From Leptospiraceae bacterium (GTDB lineage: Bacteria > Spirochaetota > Leptospiria > Leptospirales > Leptospiraceae): DNA of 64,000 bases. Within the stretch, counting starts at the first letter, position 1; each line of letters begins with the position of its first letter. The notes below the pieces were generated by a model. That model made no database searches. It was not told the origin of the DNA and saw only the letters and a list, made by a program, of their open reading frames with translations. Positions 50,995 to 60,778 of the stretch are shown piece by piece. A program made the translations under genes and the position numbers. The stretch is from the NCBI GenBank assembly GCA_016711485.1, contig JADJSX010000009.1, positions 248,001 through 312,000 on the forward strand, given 5' to 3'.

Positions 50995-52737
50995 TTGTAT
51001 CATCATCCTAGAAAAAGTCCTAATAATACAAGTATGAAACCAATCCCTTGGATATCTTCCCTTTTCAGAGAAAGCAAGAGCATAAAGAGCAAACTAACTC
51101 TAACTATTTCTTTTATCGTAATTTTACTGCTCACTATATCCAGCGTTTTCTTTACAATCATGCTTCTTTCTCAACTCAAACGATCCCTTGTTAAGAGAGG
51201 GGTAATGATAACTAGAAGTATGGCATTAGTTTCTGAAAACTTAATTGCTAGTTTTAATTTTTCGGAAGTAGAGAGAGGAGCCGCCGAATTAGTCGAAAAT
51301 GATATCGAAATAGTTTACGTAATCCTTGAAAGTGAAGATGGTACGGCCATCGTTAGCAGAGATAAATCCTCTAAAGAAAAAAATATCAATTCCATAAAAG
51401 ATCGAGTCATCTCCGAATTATTCATAGAACAAGACGGAAGTAACGCAAAAAACATGGAAATCAAAATGGTTGAGCACAATGGAATGGAGTGCATTGATGT
51501 AATGTCACATGTAAAAGCTGGAGATCAAATCATTGCAAAACTTAGAATTGGTCTTACTACAGAATACCTAAATTTATCTCTTTATAAAAGTGTATTTATA
51601 TCAGTATTAATGATTGCAGCTTTTAGTTTATTGGGGGTATTCATAAGTATCCGCTTTTCTCTCCATTTTTCGACTCCTATTTTAAACTTAAAAAATGCGA
51701 CAGAGGAAATGCAAAATAAAAACTTTGATTATAAAATTGAAGTTCTATCAAACGATGAAATTGGTCTTTTGGCTAACGCATTTGATGAAATGAGAGTTAG
51801 CATTAAAACTTATAGTACATCTTTAACAGAGTTAAACCAAAACCTCGAAAAAAAAGTAGAAGAACGGACAAGAGAACTACAAAATGTTTTACATGAGGTA
51901 AACGTATTACATGAACAGAAAAAAGGCGACTATTATCTAACTGCTAATTTATTGCAACCACTCATAGGAAATTTCATTACAAATGAGAATGTAAATATTA
52001 GTTATTTCCTAAATCAAAAAATGAAATTCGAATTCAGAAAATCTTCATCCGAAATTGGGGGAGACTTTATATTATGCGATACGTTACGATTAGCAGATAA
52101 AGATTTTTTATTTTTTTGTAATGCAGACGCCATGGGCAAATCAATGCAAGGAGCCGGCGGAGCTTTAATTTTTGGCTCTGTCATTCGTGCTATTTTAAAC
52201 AGAACTCAATATTCAGGAAATCTATTACATGTAAATAGACCAGAAGAATGGTTAGAAGATTGTTATGTTGAACTAGTAAAAGTTTTTTATTCTATGCAAG
52301 GAACAATGAGTGTTTCTTGTATTTTGGCATTGATGGATGACTTAACTGGCCGAATTTATTCATTAAATGCAGGCCATCCACCTATAGTTCTTTACCGCGA
52401 CGAAAAAGCAAATTTTTTAGAGAAGGGAGAACCGAATCAAAAAATAGGTGAAAGTTTTAATTATGAAAAAATTCATAATAATAATCTGAAGATTGAAAAG
52501 AATAAATTATTTAAAGGTGATATACTTATATTTGGCTCAGATGGTAAAGATGATATTTTAATCATAAACAGCGAAACCAAAATGAAGGAAATTAACTCCG
52601 ATGATCACCTATTTCTAGAATGTATTGAAGAAACAAAAGGTGACATCCAAAAAGTATTAACAGCAATAGAAAAAAGAGGGTCCCTCATGGATGACTTTTC
52701 ACTTCTCAGTATTGAATTAAAGAACATCCCAGAATAA
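50995..52737 (+). CDS. HAMP-SpoIIE serine phosphatase
   Basis: 580 aa from TTG; an ATG at 51034 (MKPIPWISSLFRE) is an alternative start and neither has a clear ribosome site. Membrane spans about 35-58 and 200-222 enclose a ~140-residue exported sensor. HAMP about 222-275 (FSTPILNLKNATEEMQNKNF), coiled coil (LEKKVEERTRELQNVLHEVN), SpoIIE/PP2C domain with EIGGDFILCDTL, NADAMGKSMQGAGG, NAGHPPIVLY, FGSDGKDDI. CAAGGAAAAAATCCTTG upstream forms a small hairpin. Together with the two binding proteins and the ATPase at 52931 it looks like a partner-switching signalling unit. Confidence 0.9.
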   Translation: MYHHPRKSPNNTSMKPIPWISSLFRESKSIKSKLTLTISFIVILLLTISSVFFTIMLLSQLKRSLVKRGVMITRSMALVSENLIASFNFSEVERGAAELVENDIEIVYVILESEDGTAIVSRDKSSKEKNINSIKDRVISELFIEQDGSNAKNMEIKMVEHNGMECIDVMSHVKAGDQIIAKLRIGLTTEYLNLSLYKSVFISVLMIAAFSLLGVFISIRFSLHFSTPILNLKNATEEMQNKNFDYKIEVLSNDEIGLLANAFDEMRVSIKTYSTSLTELNQNLEKKVEERTRELQNVLHEVNVLHEQKKGDYYLTANLLQPLIGNFITNENVNISYFLNQKMKFEFRKSSSEIGGDFILCDTLRLADKDFLFFCNADAMGKSMQGAGGALIFGSVIRAILNRTQYSGNLLHVNRPEEWLEDCYVELVKVFYSMQGTMSVSCILALMDDLTGRIYSLNAGHPPIVLYRDEKANFLEKGEPNQKIGESFNYEKIHNNNLKIEKNKLFKGDILIFGSDGKDDILIINSETKMKEINSDDHLFLECIEETKGDIQKVLTAIEKRGSLMDDFSLLSIELKNIPE

Positions 52738-52753
52738 TCTGAGGCTTGTGGGG

Positions 52754-52900
52754 CTGTGTAAAACCATTGCCATGCTTCAGATCAGGCTCAGCATAAACGC
52801 TGGCACCGAGACGCAGAGAAATGCGGTTTCGTGGCATTTAACTCAATATCATTTCCTAAGGGTTATGACATAATGCTTAAAAATTTTAGCTTTTACACAG
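52754..52900. repeat. Possible miniature element or IS scar with CTGTGTAAAA ends
   Basis: CTGTGTAAAA (52754-52763) and TTTTACACAG (52891-52900) are perfect inverted ends 147 bp apart, outside any gene; the inner sequence is GC-richer than its surroundings. GGCTGTGTAAAA ends are typical of several transposase families. No target duplication recognised. Confidence 0.4.
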
Positions 52901-52930
52901 TCACATTAATTTAAATAAACGTTAGTAATC

Positions 52931-53710
52931 TTATTCTGGAGTAATTTTATCAAAATGTTTATAATTATAAGTGAAGGATTTTCTAAACTCATCCGGAGTG
53001 ATTCCTTTTTCTCGTAATTCTCTTTGGAACATTTCTCGTTTAGAAATATAACCATCGTGTAGCGGTATTTCAATCTTAGCCACTGTTTCATTGTATTTTT
53101 CACTCGAATAAAGGCTAAAACTATGTTTATTAATACCCGACTGATCAAGTAAAATACCAACCATAGTAATTCCCATTCCTGCCCCTTCTGTGCTATCACC
53201 ATATTCCATAAAAAAATCAATCAAACTAGAAAAACTAGTCGCTTTTTGAAATTTATCACGGATACGAGATTCCTCAATTGGAAGTAAGGGAAAGTTATTT
53301 TTTACTTTGATGTTTAATACGTCTTTCGTAAAATAAAATGTTGCGGTTACAGGCAAATCATACTTTTTAAATAGTGGTCGATAAGTACTAATTTTATCTT
53401 CAGTTAAATGACCTTTAAAATCGTTGATACCTTTTTCGTAATCTTCAGGATTATTAATATCTAAACCTAATTCCTTAAACAGAACTCTTTTTAAATTTGC
53501 CTTGGTAGCGTTGATAACCAATTCCTTTGCAGAAGAATAGGAAATTTCCATCAAATCAATTCTATTGAATTTTTCTAAGATCGTAGAAGAAATTATTTTT
53601 AGAATATTTTCTCCGTAATCACTTAAAAGGTATGTTTTCATACTTAATATATTATTATTGTTAACTGCTTCTTGAACGATTTCTTTGATTTCTGTTTCTG
53701 TTTTTTTCAA
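52931..53710 (-). CDS. GHKL-type ATPase (anti-sigma/histidine kinase-like)
   Basis: 259 aa, single domain. N box SSAKELVINATKANLKR around residue 65, a D-box region around KVKNNFPLLPIEE, and G box GDSTEGAGMGITMVGILL around residue 170. No phospho-accepting His domain, so an RsbW/SpoIIAB-like protein kinase or ATP switch is more likely than a histidine kinase. It is convergent with the SpoIIE phosphatase gene, its natural opponent. The same fold in degenerate form begins the 947-aa coiled-coil protein. Confidence 0.75.
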   Translation of the reverse strand: MKKTETEIKEIVQEAVNNNNILSMKTYLLSDYGENILKIISSTILEKFNRIDLMEISYSSAKELVINATKANLKRVLFKELGLDINNPEDYEKGINDFKGHLTEDKISTYRPLFKKYDLPVTATFYFTKDVLNIKVKNNFPLLPIEESRIRDKFQKATSFSSLIDFFMEYGDSTEGAGMGITMVGILLDQSGINKHSFSLYSSEKYNETVAKIEIPLHDGYISKREMFQRELREKGITPDEFRKSFTYNYKHFDKITPE

Positions 53711-54258
53711 AGCAAAATACCAGCTTGTATAGATTTTTGAATAGATGCAGAGATAATATTTAGGTCTTTTTTGGAGTCAAGTAATTATTTTATTCATAAA
53801 TCAAACGAACAAAACAGTAATTTTTGAATTTTTAAAGGAGGGTTTCTCCCTTGTTTGGGAATTTATAATTTACAAATTTTCGAAGCCATATCGAATACTG
53901 AATCCCTAAAGCCAATTTCCCTATCGAAAAATATGGTCAGAATAGAGAAATCTACCAATATTAATTCCCTAATTGATGAGACAGATAAAATAAAAGTCCT
54001 AATCTGAAATAATAATTACAAATTTTCAATTCTAGGTATACGTTCGGTAAAACCATATCCTTCCCCACAAATATACCAATTGCCAGAAGTAAATACCCAT
54101 TCGTTTTGGAAAGAGCCTTGCTATCGCTATTTTTGCCAATCGGGAATACCGATCATTTTTAAAATGAAAACACTTTGTCTCAAAACGCCTAGTGCGAATG
54201 GTAAAGTCGCATTAGTTTCATAACGTTTTCACTTCTGAAGGTTCAAGATATTCGTCCA
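53711..54258. other. Intergenic region without convincing genes
   Basis: About 550 bases, AT-rich. A CTAGTGCGA...TCGCATTAG imperfect palindrome near 54191-54217 resembles the right end of the IS701 element. Nothing else recognised. Confidence 0.4.
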
Positions 54259-54639
54259 TTATACCGGTCTTTTAATTAATTCCATGAAAAAATGTTGAAT
54301 TTTTTTCATGTAAACTTTGTACCAAGGATCCTTTACTTGTTCAGGAGGTAATTGACTGAGTATCTTTTGTGTTTCTGTGTCTGTCATTCTAGAATGAGAA
54401 ACTTTATCAACTAACTGAAATATTTCTGGATGTTCCTTTAGTAATGGTTCAAAATCCTCGCGGGTAATTTCAATTAACCTAGTTGCCGTTAGTGCAATAA
54501 TATCCGCCGTTCGAATAGCACCTGTAAGAAGTGCCATTTCTCCAAAAAAGTTGCCTGCTCCGAGTGAGGCAACTTCTAATACTTTGCCATTTTCTAATTT
54601 TGCTTGAACACTCACAACACCTTCGGCAATAATAAACAT
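54259..54639 (-). CDS. Cyclic nucleotide-binding domain, detached C-terminus of the MscS channel
   Basis: 126 codons of a cNMP-binding domain with the phosphate cassette FFGEMALLTGAIRTADI (Glu and Arg present). The Met at 54639 is inside the domain. With eight instead of nine A at about 54719 the upstream gene reads EKEKKYLSAHSTSHYFKPGE and on through TGDTNQSMFIIAEG into this frame. It is therefore the C-terminal sensor of the channel gene at 54683-57667, split by a homopolymer change. Full protein about 1135 aa. Confidence 0.85.
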   Translation of the reverse strand: MFIIAEGVVSVQAKLENGKVLEVASLGAGNFFGEMALLTGAIRTADIIALTATRLIEITREDFEPLLKEHPEIFQLVDKVSHSRMTDTETQKILSQLPPEQVKDPWYKVYMKKIQHFFMELIKRPV

Positions 54640-54682
54640 AGATTGGTTTGTATCACCTGTATGTACAACCGCTTCTCCAGGT

Positions 54683-57667
54683 TTAAAGTAGTGAGAAGTA
54701 GAATGGGCGCTGAGGTATTTTTTTTTCTTTCTCCGTAAATGTAGAAAATATATCTAGTTCTTTTAATACAGTGAGCGGTGACTGTGCCTTTTCCCCTCTT
54801 GGTTTTACACCTCTGAACATATGGATTTCATGGCGTTGCGTCGCAGGATGGATTCCCGCACGATAAAGATGTGTCCAAATACTTGTAAACACTGCTTTTC
54901 GAACGGCATTTTTTCTGCCATAGTCTTTCCAACAATAACCTATAATGTAATCCGCTGACCATTCCGTAAATTCGTTTAACCTTGTGTAAGGCGCTGGAGT
55001 TTTTAAAACTCCTTCTGCAGACAATAGTGCATCGAGTAAGATTTTCTGAACACGTTTCGTATTTTCATTTGGATCAATATGAATCGTAAACCAAAACTCG
55101 GTGATGTCTTCTTTGGATCCGAAATTTTGTATGGGTGACTCTGATGCTTTACTATTTGGAATACTTAATATGATCATATTTCGAGTTTGGATACGAGTTG
55201 TTCTCCAAGTAATATCGATTACCTTACCTTCGTCTAGAGTTCCAATTTTTACCCAATCCCCTACTTTAAATGGACGCTCTAAGTTAATGGCGATTCCCGA
55301 AAATACGTTAGATATATTAACTTGAATTGCAAGACCAATAATCATTGCAACAACCCCAGATGTCGCCAAAAGAGAAGTAATCTTTTGATCAAAAACAAAT
55401 GCTACAATTCCAAAGAATGTAAGTATATAAATAAAAACGCCCAAAAACAATCGGACGACAGTTGGAATTTTATTTCCAGTTTTTATCTCGAGAGGATCCC
55501 AGATGAATCGTTCAATGGCTTGATTAAAGCGCATAGCTGGTATTACCCACCAAAGTAAATCAAAAGAAAGTGTGACCATTTTTATAGAATACGTATTCAA
55601 ATCATCTAAAAGATAATCTACCGATTCAATCTCACATGCAATCAAAAATAGGAAAATAAATAAGGTTGTTGCGACCCAACTTAGATTTGAATACTTTTGA
55701 AACATTTTGAGTCTTCCGGTAACTCCAATACCTACGATCACTAACACACTGAACCAAAGATAAAACCCAGCGTGACTACCCGGTATTAACCCACGTATAG
55801 TAAATTCATTTTTACGAATTCTAACACCGAGATTAAAACGCGAATACTCTGCCTTTGCGTCTCTGGAATTTAAATATTTAGGTGCACCTAATGAAGCTCG
55901 GGAAAGTGTATCTTGAAACGACCAAAAATTTGCAATAGACCAACCGGTAACAGGGCTCAAAATATTTTGGTATTTTCGTTTATTCATCTCTACTTTTTTA
56001 GCATTCATACCCATTCCAATCACGTCAATTACATAGATCAGATTGTTTCGAGTTAAGTATTTATGTTTAAAGTTTACGCCTAACGCATGATAACCTAACT
56101 CATACCGAACAGGAAGAGTATCTGCTTTAAAGTTTCCTTTTACATGATAAACACGATAACTCATTTGTTCATTTATATCTTGGTCAATTGGTTCACCTAA
56201 AGTAATAGGTTCCATATTATTTAAAAATTCTATTTCTTCTGGTTTGATATCACCCTTAAATCGAAACCAAATATAAAAATCTAAAGCATACGTGAGAGTC
56301 GATGTATCTAACTTAGTAATTTCATTAAGCTCTATACCAGTATAAACCACGTTTGTTCTGTAGAGGTAATTATTATCAATTTTAATAATTTTTTCTTCTT
56401 TAAGAGAATTTTCTATGTTTGTAATTTCTTTTAAATTTTTAACAGCTTGTAATTGAATCAAAGAGGAGATAACATCATTATTCTTATACGAACCAATTGA
56501 AATAGGTTTTGGCGAATCTCTATTTTCATCATAAAAATTATATCCGGTAACACCTTCAACTGCTTCATCAATATTTGTCATATGACTGAGGTGTTCTTTG
56601 ATTTTAGCGCGATCTTCTTTTAAATTTTCCTTACCACCTTTTATATCTGTTTTATGGATAACATCCATAAGTACTAGGATGGAATCATGAGCATAAGCCG
56701 CTCTCCAGTCTGGCTCCATTTTAAAAATAGATTTGTATTTATCCTTAAAATTTTGTGCTTTTTCATTTGCATTGTCAAAAATTAGGGGGCTAGTTACCAT
56801 TAGCTCATTTGAATAATAACCGGGAGTTTGAATTTCCTTTTTGAGTTTGGAAAAAGATTCTTTAAAAATATTGGAAGCAAAAGAATCTGGAGCAAGAATT
56901 TGATTTGTAAGACCTGCATCTTTGAATTTTTCAATAAATCTCGCTCCGTCCTTTGGAGAAGTAGCTAGGAAGATTAATCCTTGGTAACCGTTTGACTTTA
57001 AATTTTCTACAACCGCAATAATTTCTTTTTCTGGATCCTCCCCGTTGTTAGTTTTAATTTTCCATTTGTATTTCGGAAAAGTATTTTGGGCAACTAAAGT
57101 TTCTTCAAATACCTTTGCTAAATTGGAACCATAGTCTTTATCATCATGCAAAATGGCGTATGTCGGCTCTTTTAAAACCTTTTTAGTGTAATTCGCTAAA
57201 AATCTACCTTGCGCATTGTCATTGAATATATTTCGAAAATACCATTCATTGTCTAAAGTAACTTTTGGATTGGTTGACGCGGGAGAAATGGCCGGAATTC
57301 CATTCTCTTTGTAAAGTGGTCCGGCGGCAATGGAACAAGAACTGCTATTGTGCCCAATGACTGCTATGGCTGTATTTTTTTTTACAATCTCTTCTGCCCT
57401 AAGCTTAGCTTTATCTTTATCGTTTTCATCATCGTAGACATCAATAATAACTTTCCTTCCGTCAACTCCCCCCTTTTCATTGATTGAATCTACATAAAGT
57501 TTAACGCCTTCCAAATAGGATTTTCCATTGGCAGAATCCTTACCTGACATAGGACCAACTAAAGCAATATGAATATCCGTATCCGGTTTCACGAGTAAAT
57601 AAATCCCCCAAATAAGTGGGATCGCTATTAGTATGGAAATAATTTGTTTTCTAAATTTGTATAGCAT
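54683..57667 (-). CDS. Periplasmic-receptor/MscS mechanosensitive-type channel fusion (frameshifted at 3' end)
   Basis: N-terminal anchor (about 8-25), then a type 1 periplasmic-binding (LivK-like, amino-acid receptor) domain about 30-380: IHIALVGPMSGKDSANGKSY, VIGHNSSSCSIAAGPLYKEN, SPASTNPKVTLDNEWYFRNI. A second exported domain to about 610, five or so membrane segments, and the MscS pore and beta domain: ATSGVVAMIIGLAIQVNISN, NLERPFKVGDWVKIG, TRNMIILSIPNSK. In the restored frame a cNMP-binding domain follows, so this is a bCNG-type channel with a ligand receptor in front. ATG 57667 was chosen because it has TTAAGG nine bases ahead. Divergent from the cyclase at 57859, 191 bases apart. Confidence 0.88.
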   Translation of the reverse strand: MLYKFRKQIISILIAIPLIWGIYLLVKPDTDIHIALVGPMSGKDSANGKSYLEGVKLYVDSINEKGGVDGRKVIIDVYDDENDKDKAKLRAEEIVKKNTAIAVIGHNSSSCSIAAGPLYKENGIPAISPASTNPKVTLDNEWYFRNIFNDNAQGRFLANYTKKVLKEPTYAILHDDKDYGSNLAKVFEETLVAQNTFPKYKWKIKTNNGEDPEKEIIAVVENLKSNGYQGLIFLATSPKDGARFIEKFKDAGLTNQILAPDSFASNIFKESFSKLKKEIQTPGYYSNELMVTSPLIFDNANEKAQNFKDKYKSIFKMEPDWRAAYAHDSILVLMDVIHKTDIKGGKENLKEDRAKIKEHLSHMTNIDEAVEGVTGYNFYDENRDSPKPISIGSYKNNDVISSLIQLQAVKNLKEITNIENSLKEEKIIKIDNNYLYRTNVVYTGIELNEITKLDTSTLTYALDFYIWFRFKGDIKPEEIEFLNNMEPITLGEPIDQDINEQMSYRVYHVKGNFKADTLPVRYELGYHALGVNFKHKYLTRNNLIYVIDVIGMGMNAKKVEMNKRKYQNILSPVTGWSIANFWSFQDTLSRASLGAPKYLNSRDAKAEYSRFNLGVRIRKNEFTIRGLIPGSHAGFYLWFSVLVIVGIGVTGRLKMFQKYSNLSWVATTLFIFLFLIACEIESVDYLLDDLNTYSIKMVTLSFDLLWWVIPAMRFNQAIERFIWDPLEIKTGNKIPTVVRLFLGVFIYILTFFGIVAFVFDQKITSLLATSGVVAMIIGLAIQVNISNVFSGIAINLERPFKVGDWVKIGTLDEGKVIDITWRTTRIQTRNMIILSIPNSKASESPIQNFGSKEDITEFWFTIHIDPNENTKRVQKILLDALLSAEGVLKTPAPYTRLNEFTEWSADYIIGYCWKDYGRKNAVRKAVFTSIWTHLYRAGIHPATQRHEIHMFRGVKPRGEKAQSPLTVLKELDIFSTFTEKEKKIPQRPFYFSLL

Positions 57668-57818
57668 AGGGTATAACCTTAACCATATCAAAAAATTTCC
57701 CTACTATAACAAGTGCAAAAAATTATTTTTCTTATGAAAGAAGTTGAATATATTTAACCCTTCCAATATAGTGCTATGGGATTAAATTCTACCCAATTAA
57801 TCAATTTCTTACGAAGTA

Positions 57819-57824
57819 TATAAT
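57819..57824 (+). promoter_or_regulatory. Candidate -10 box of the cyclase gene
   Basis: TATAAT in GTATATAATAG, 35 bases ahead of the ATG; no good -35 match at the proper distance, so an activator may be needed. AAGGAG at 57841 is the ribosome site. Confidence 0.4.
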
Positions 57825-57858
57825 AGTTTCCCCTAATCAGGAAGGAGTTTTATTTTTC

Positions 57859-60027
57859 ATGACAGACAGTAGCGCAAATAAAAATACAGGTTTCCTTTCA
57901 AAGGCTATCAAAAAGTTTAACGAGTATAGTTTTGAAATTATATTCTTTAGCCTTACATTTCTAGTAATTTCAGTAATGGCAGTAACAGCCTTCACCTATT
58001 ACAAAAATTCTCGAGCAATACTGTCATTGACAGAAGATTTAATTGATCAAATCAACAACCGTGTAATTCAGAAAACGACAAGTTATCTTTTCACCGCAGT
58101 CGATATGACAGAACTTTCGTCTAAAGTTGCTGGTGAAGGTGCAAAGTCTCTTTTAGAGAACCAAGGTCTAAATTCTCTTATGATCAATATTCTAATTCTG
58201 CATCCGCAGTTAACAATGTTTAACATTGGTAACGAACAAGGAGATTTCCTTCAGCAAAAGCGAATGAGTGATGGAACTATCGCTACGAAGACTATCAATC
58301 GTTCCCAAAAAGAACCAGTTGTAAAATGGAAATACCGAAATGACCTAGGACAAATTATTAAAGAAGAAACCGTCAAAGAAACTTACGATCCAAGAGAGAG
58401 ACCTTGGTACAAGGGAGCAAAAGAAAAAAATAGCTTATTTTGGAGTGATGTATATATTTTTAGCACTGGGAAAATTCCTGGAATCACAGCCTCTGCACCT
58501 GTTCGTGGAAATAAAGGTGAGTTAATGGGGATTTTCGGTTTAGACATTCCATTAATCGAAATTTCTAACTTCTTAGAAGATTTACGAAAAGAAATCCAAG
58601 ATAAAAAATTCGGAAAAACCGCCATTGCCTTTATTGTAAATTCCAAAGGTGATCTTGTGGCTTATCCCGATATTTCCCAACCGATGATAAAAGAAGGAGA
58701 AGATAAATTTCGATCTAGAAAAGTTTCGGAATTAGAAGAAAATCTGCCAATAGTAAAAGAATCTTATAAACATTTTTCTGAAACGAGAGAATCTAAATTT
58801 ACTATTGAAGTAGAAAATAAAAGATATATCGCTTCCTACAAAAAATTTCCAAATACTTTTGAGAAAGATTGGACCATTGGCCTTGTTGTTCCAGAAGACG
58901 ACTACATCGGTGCCATTAAAGAAACAAATAAACTTATGCTAACTATCTCCATTGTGATTTTAGGAATCGCAATGGGACTTGCTCTTATCCTCAATCGAAT
59001 CAAAAAAGCATTAAATGCTAGAAATCAATTCATTAAAAATACATTCGGTCGGTATTTGTCAGATGACGTAGTAACAAGTATCTTAGAATCACCAAAAGGA
59101 ACTTCTTTAGGTGGTGAAAAACGAGAGGTTACTATCATGATGACCGACTTACGCGGATTTACCTCTATTAGTGAAAGGCTTTCTGCTGAAAAATGCGTTA
59201 ACATGATTAATAATTACCTAGACGTAATGACAGATGTAATTTTGAAACACCAAGGAACGATAGACGAATTCATAGGAGATGCAATCCTTGTTATCTTCGG
59301 AGCACCAATTCTAAGAGAAGACGATGCCGCTCGAGCCGTAGCTTGTGCGTTGGAAATGCAACTTGCGATGAAAACCGTAAACGAAAAAAACAGACAAGAT
59401 GATCTCCCAGAAGTAGTTATGGGAATTGGTCTTAATACAGGAGAAATCGTAGTTGGAAATATTGGTTCTCACAAAAGAACAAAATACGGTGTTGTAGGAA
59501 GTAACGTAAATCTAACTTCCAGAATTGAATCCTACACTGTCGGGGGACAAACATTAGTATCCGCTCGAACTTTAGAAGCCTGCGGTGGAATCGTAAGAGT
59601 AGACGACCAATTTGAAGTAATGCCAAAAGGAGTTAAAAACCCAATTTCGATTTACGAAGTCGGCGGAATTGGTGGGGAATATAATATCTATTTACCTGAG
59701 AAAAAAGAAGTAATTCTCCACCCTATCAAAAAGAAAATTCAATTCCTATTCACCATCCTCGCCGGAAAACATGCAAGTACAGATGTCCACGTTGGATATA
59801 TAACTAAGATGAACGGGAAAGAAGCCGAAATCGAAGCCCCTATTTCAGTCGAAAAACTAAACAACGTCAAAGTAGCATTAGCCGACGAAAACGGAAAAGA
59901 AATCGCAAACGATCTTTACGCAAAAGTCACTAGAAATATTTCTGAATCACCTAAAGTAGTTTTTCGTGTGAATTTCACTTCCGTTCCGACTGAAGTGGAA
60001 AATGTATTTAAGGAAATACAGAAGTAA
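57859..60027 (+). CDS. Cache-domain class III adenylate/guanylate cyclase with C-terminal PilZ-like domain
   Basis: 722 aa. Spans at about 32-52 and 352-375 enclose a Cache sensor (YDPRERPWYKGAKEKNSLFW, GELMGIFGLDIPLIEISNFL). Cyclase domain about 415-600: TIMMTDLRGFTSISERL and EFIGDAILVIFGAP with both metal Asp residues, KYGVVGSNVNLTSRIES with transition-state Asn/Arg. The base-selecting positions read Glu (DEFIGD) and Gly (YGVVG) instead of the usual Lys and Asp/Thr. Residues 605-720 look PilZ-like. Strong AAGGAG. Its product would be the natural ligand of the cNMP domain of the divergent channel. Membrane protein. Confidence 0.9.
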   Translation: MTDSSANKNTGFLSKAIKKFNEYSFEIIFFSLTFLVISVMAVTAFTYYKNSRAILSLTEDLIDQINNRVIQKTTSYLFTAVDMTELSSKVAGEGAKSLLENQGLNSLMINILILHPQLTMFNIGNEQGDFLQQKRMSDGTIATKTINRSQKEPVVKWKYRNDLGQIIKEETVKETYDPRERPWYKGAKEKNSLFWSDVYIFSTGKIPGITASAPVRGNKGELMGIFGLDIPLIEISNFLEDLRKEIQDKKFGKTAIAFIVNSKGDLVAYPDISQPMIKEGEDKFRSRKVSELEENLPIVKESYKHFSETRESKFTIEVENKRYIASYKKFPNTFEKDWTIGLVVPEDDYIGAIKETNKLMLTISIVILGIAMGLALILNRIKKALNARNQFIKNTFGRYLSDDVVTSILESPKGTSLGGEKREVTIMMTDLRGFTSISERLSAEKCVNMINNYLDVMTDVILKHQGTIDEFIGDAILVIFGAPILREDDAARAVACALEMQLAMKTVNEKNRQDDLPEVVMGIGLNTGEIVVGNIGSHKRTKYGVVGSNVNLTSRIESYTVGGQTLVSARTLEACGGIVRVDDQFEVMPKGVKNPISIYEVGGIGGEYNIYLPEKKEVILHPIKKKIQFLFTILAGKHASTDVHVGYITKMNGKEAEIEAPISVEKLNNVKVALADENGKEIANDLYAKVTRNISESPKVVFRVNFTSVPTEVENVFKEIQK

Positions 60028-60067
60028 AATTGCGGGAAAAGAATTTCCTGATTTCATGATGTTTCGC

Positions 60068-60095
60068 GAAAGCGAGAAATAACTTTCTCGCTTTC
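60068..60095 (+). terminator. Hairpin after the cyclase gene
   Basis: GAAAGCGAGAAA, loop TAAC, TTTCTCGCTTTC: a perfect 12-bp stem 41 bases after the stop. No T-run follows, so an intrinsic terminator is likely but not textbook. Confidence 0.6.
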
Positions 60096-60131
60096 CGATA
60101 TACGACAAATTCCGTTCCAACTAAGTCACGT

Positions 60132-60263
60132 TCGATACAAAATTTCTGTCATTCGACAGATACTTCAATCAGTGGTAGAACTTTTCACTATTAGTATTCA
60201 CCGACAGAAGTGAGCCATCGAGTGAAATTTATTGCATTCTTACAGCAATAAATTTTGTATCGA
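60132..60263. repeat. Small inverted-repeat element between genes
   Basis: TCGATACAAAATTT (60132-60145) and AAATTTTGTATCGA (60250-60263) are perfect inverted ends of a 132-bp block that contains a second hairpin AAATTTATTG/CAATAAATTT. MITE-like; no other copy seen in the window. Confidence 0.5.
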
Positions 60264-60392
60264 GATGACCGAACCAAGATATTTTACAATAATATCCCCA
60301 TTGACTTGAATGGTTGTACTAGCAAAAAAAATGTTTTTTCGTTTACTATATTTTATAGGTAATGTAAATTGAAAAACTCAGAGGGTAGAGCA

Positions 60393-60758
60393 ATGCAAGA
60401 AGAATATACACCAGAAAAAATCATAGAAATCATCAACAGTGCAGCAGATGCCTCCTTAGAAGCCAGCCAAGCATCAAAATCGGAAGCCAAAAAAGCTAAA
60501 ATTAGTTTTTCCGAAAAAGAAATTACTAAACTATTAGACAACACTTCCAATGAAATTGTAAGAAGAGAAGAAGTAGACTACCTTGCTACCCAAATCAAAA
60601 ATCGATTTGCGAAAATAAAAGCAATCAGCAAGGAAAATTTTAATATGTTTGAAGTAGCTATGCAGTGCCACCGACTCGTGAACGATTACAGACAATTAGC
60701 CCGCGAAAAAGGTTGGAAAGAAATCGAAGCTATGTTCTCTCGTAAGGAAAACCTTTAA
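60393..60758 (+). CDS. Small charged helical protein of unknown function
   Basis: 121 aa from ATG 60393, with GAGGGTAGAG just ahead; a TTG at 60369 is possible. Alpha-helical and Lys/Glu-rich: AADASLEASQASKSEAKKAK, FAKIKAISKENFNMF. No signal peptide and no known motif. Convergent with the CreD-like gene. Confidence 0.6.
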   Translation: MQEEYTPEKIIEIINSAADASLEASQASKSEAKKAKISFSEKEITKLLDNTSNEIVRREEVDYLATQIKNRFAKIKAISKENFNMFEVAMQCHRLVNDYRQLAREKGWKEIEAMFSRKENL

Positions 60759-60778
60759 AATCAGGCAAATCGAATCTT

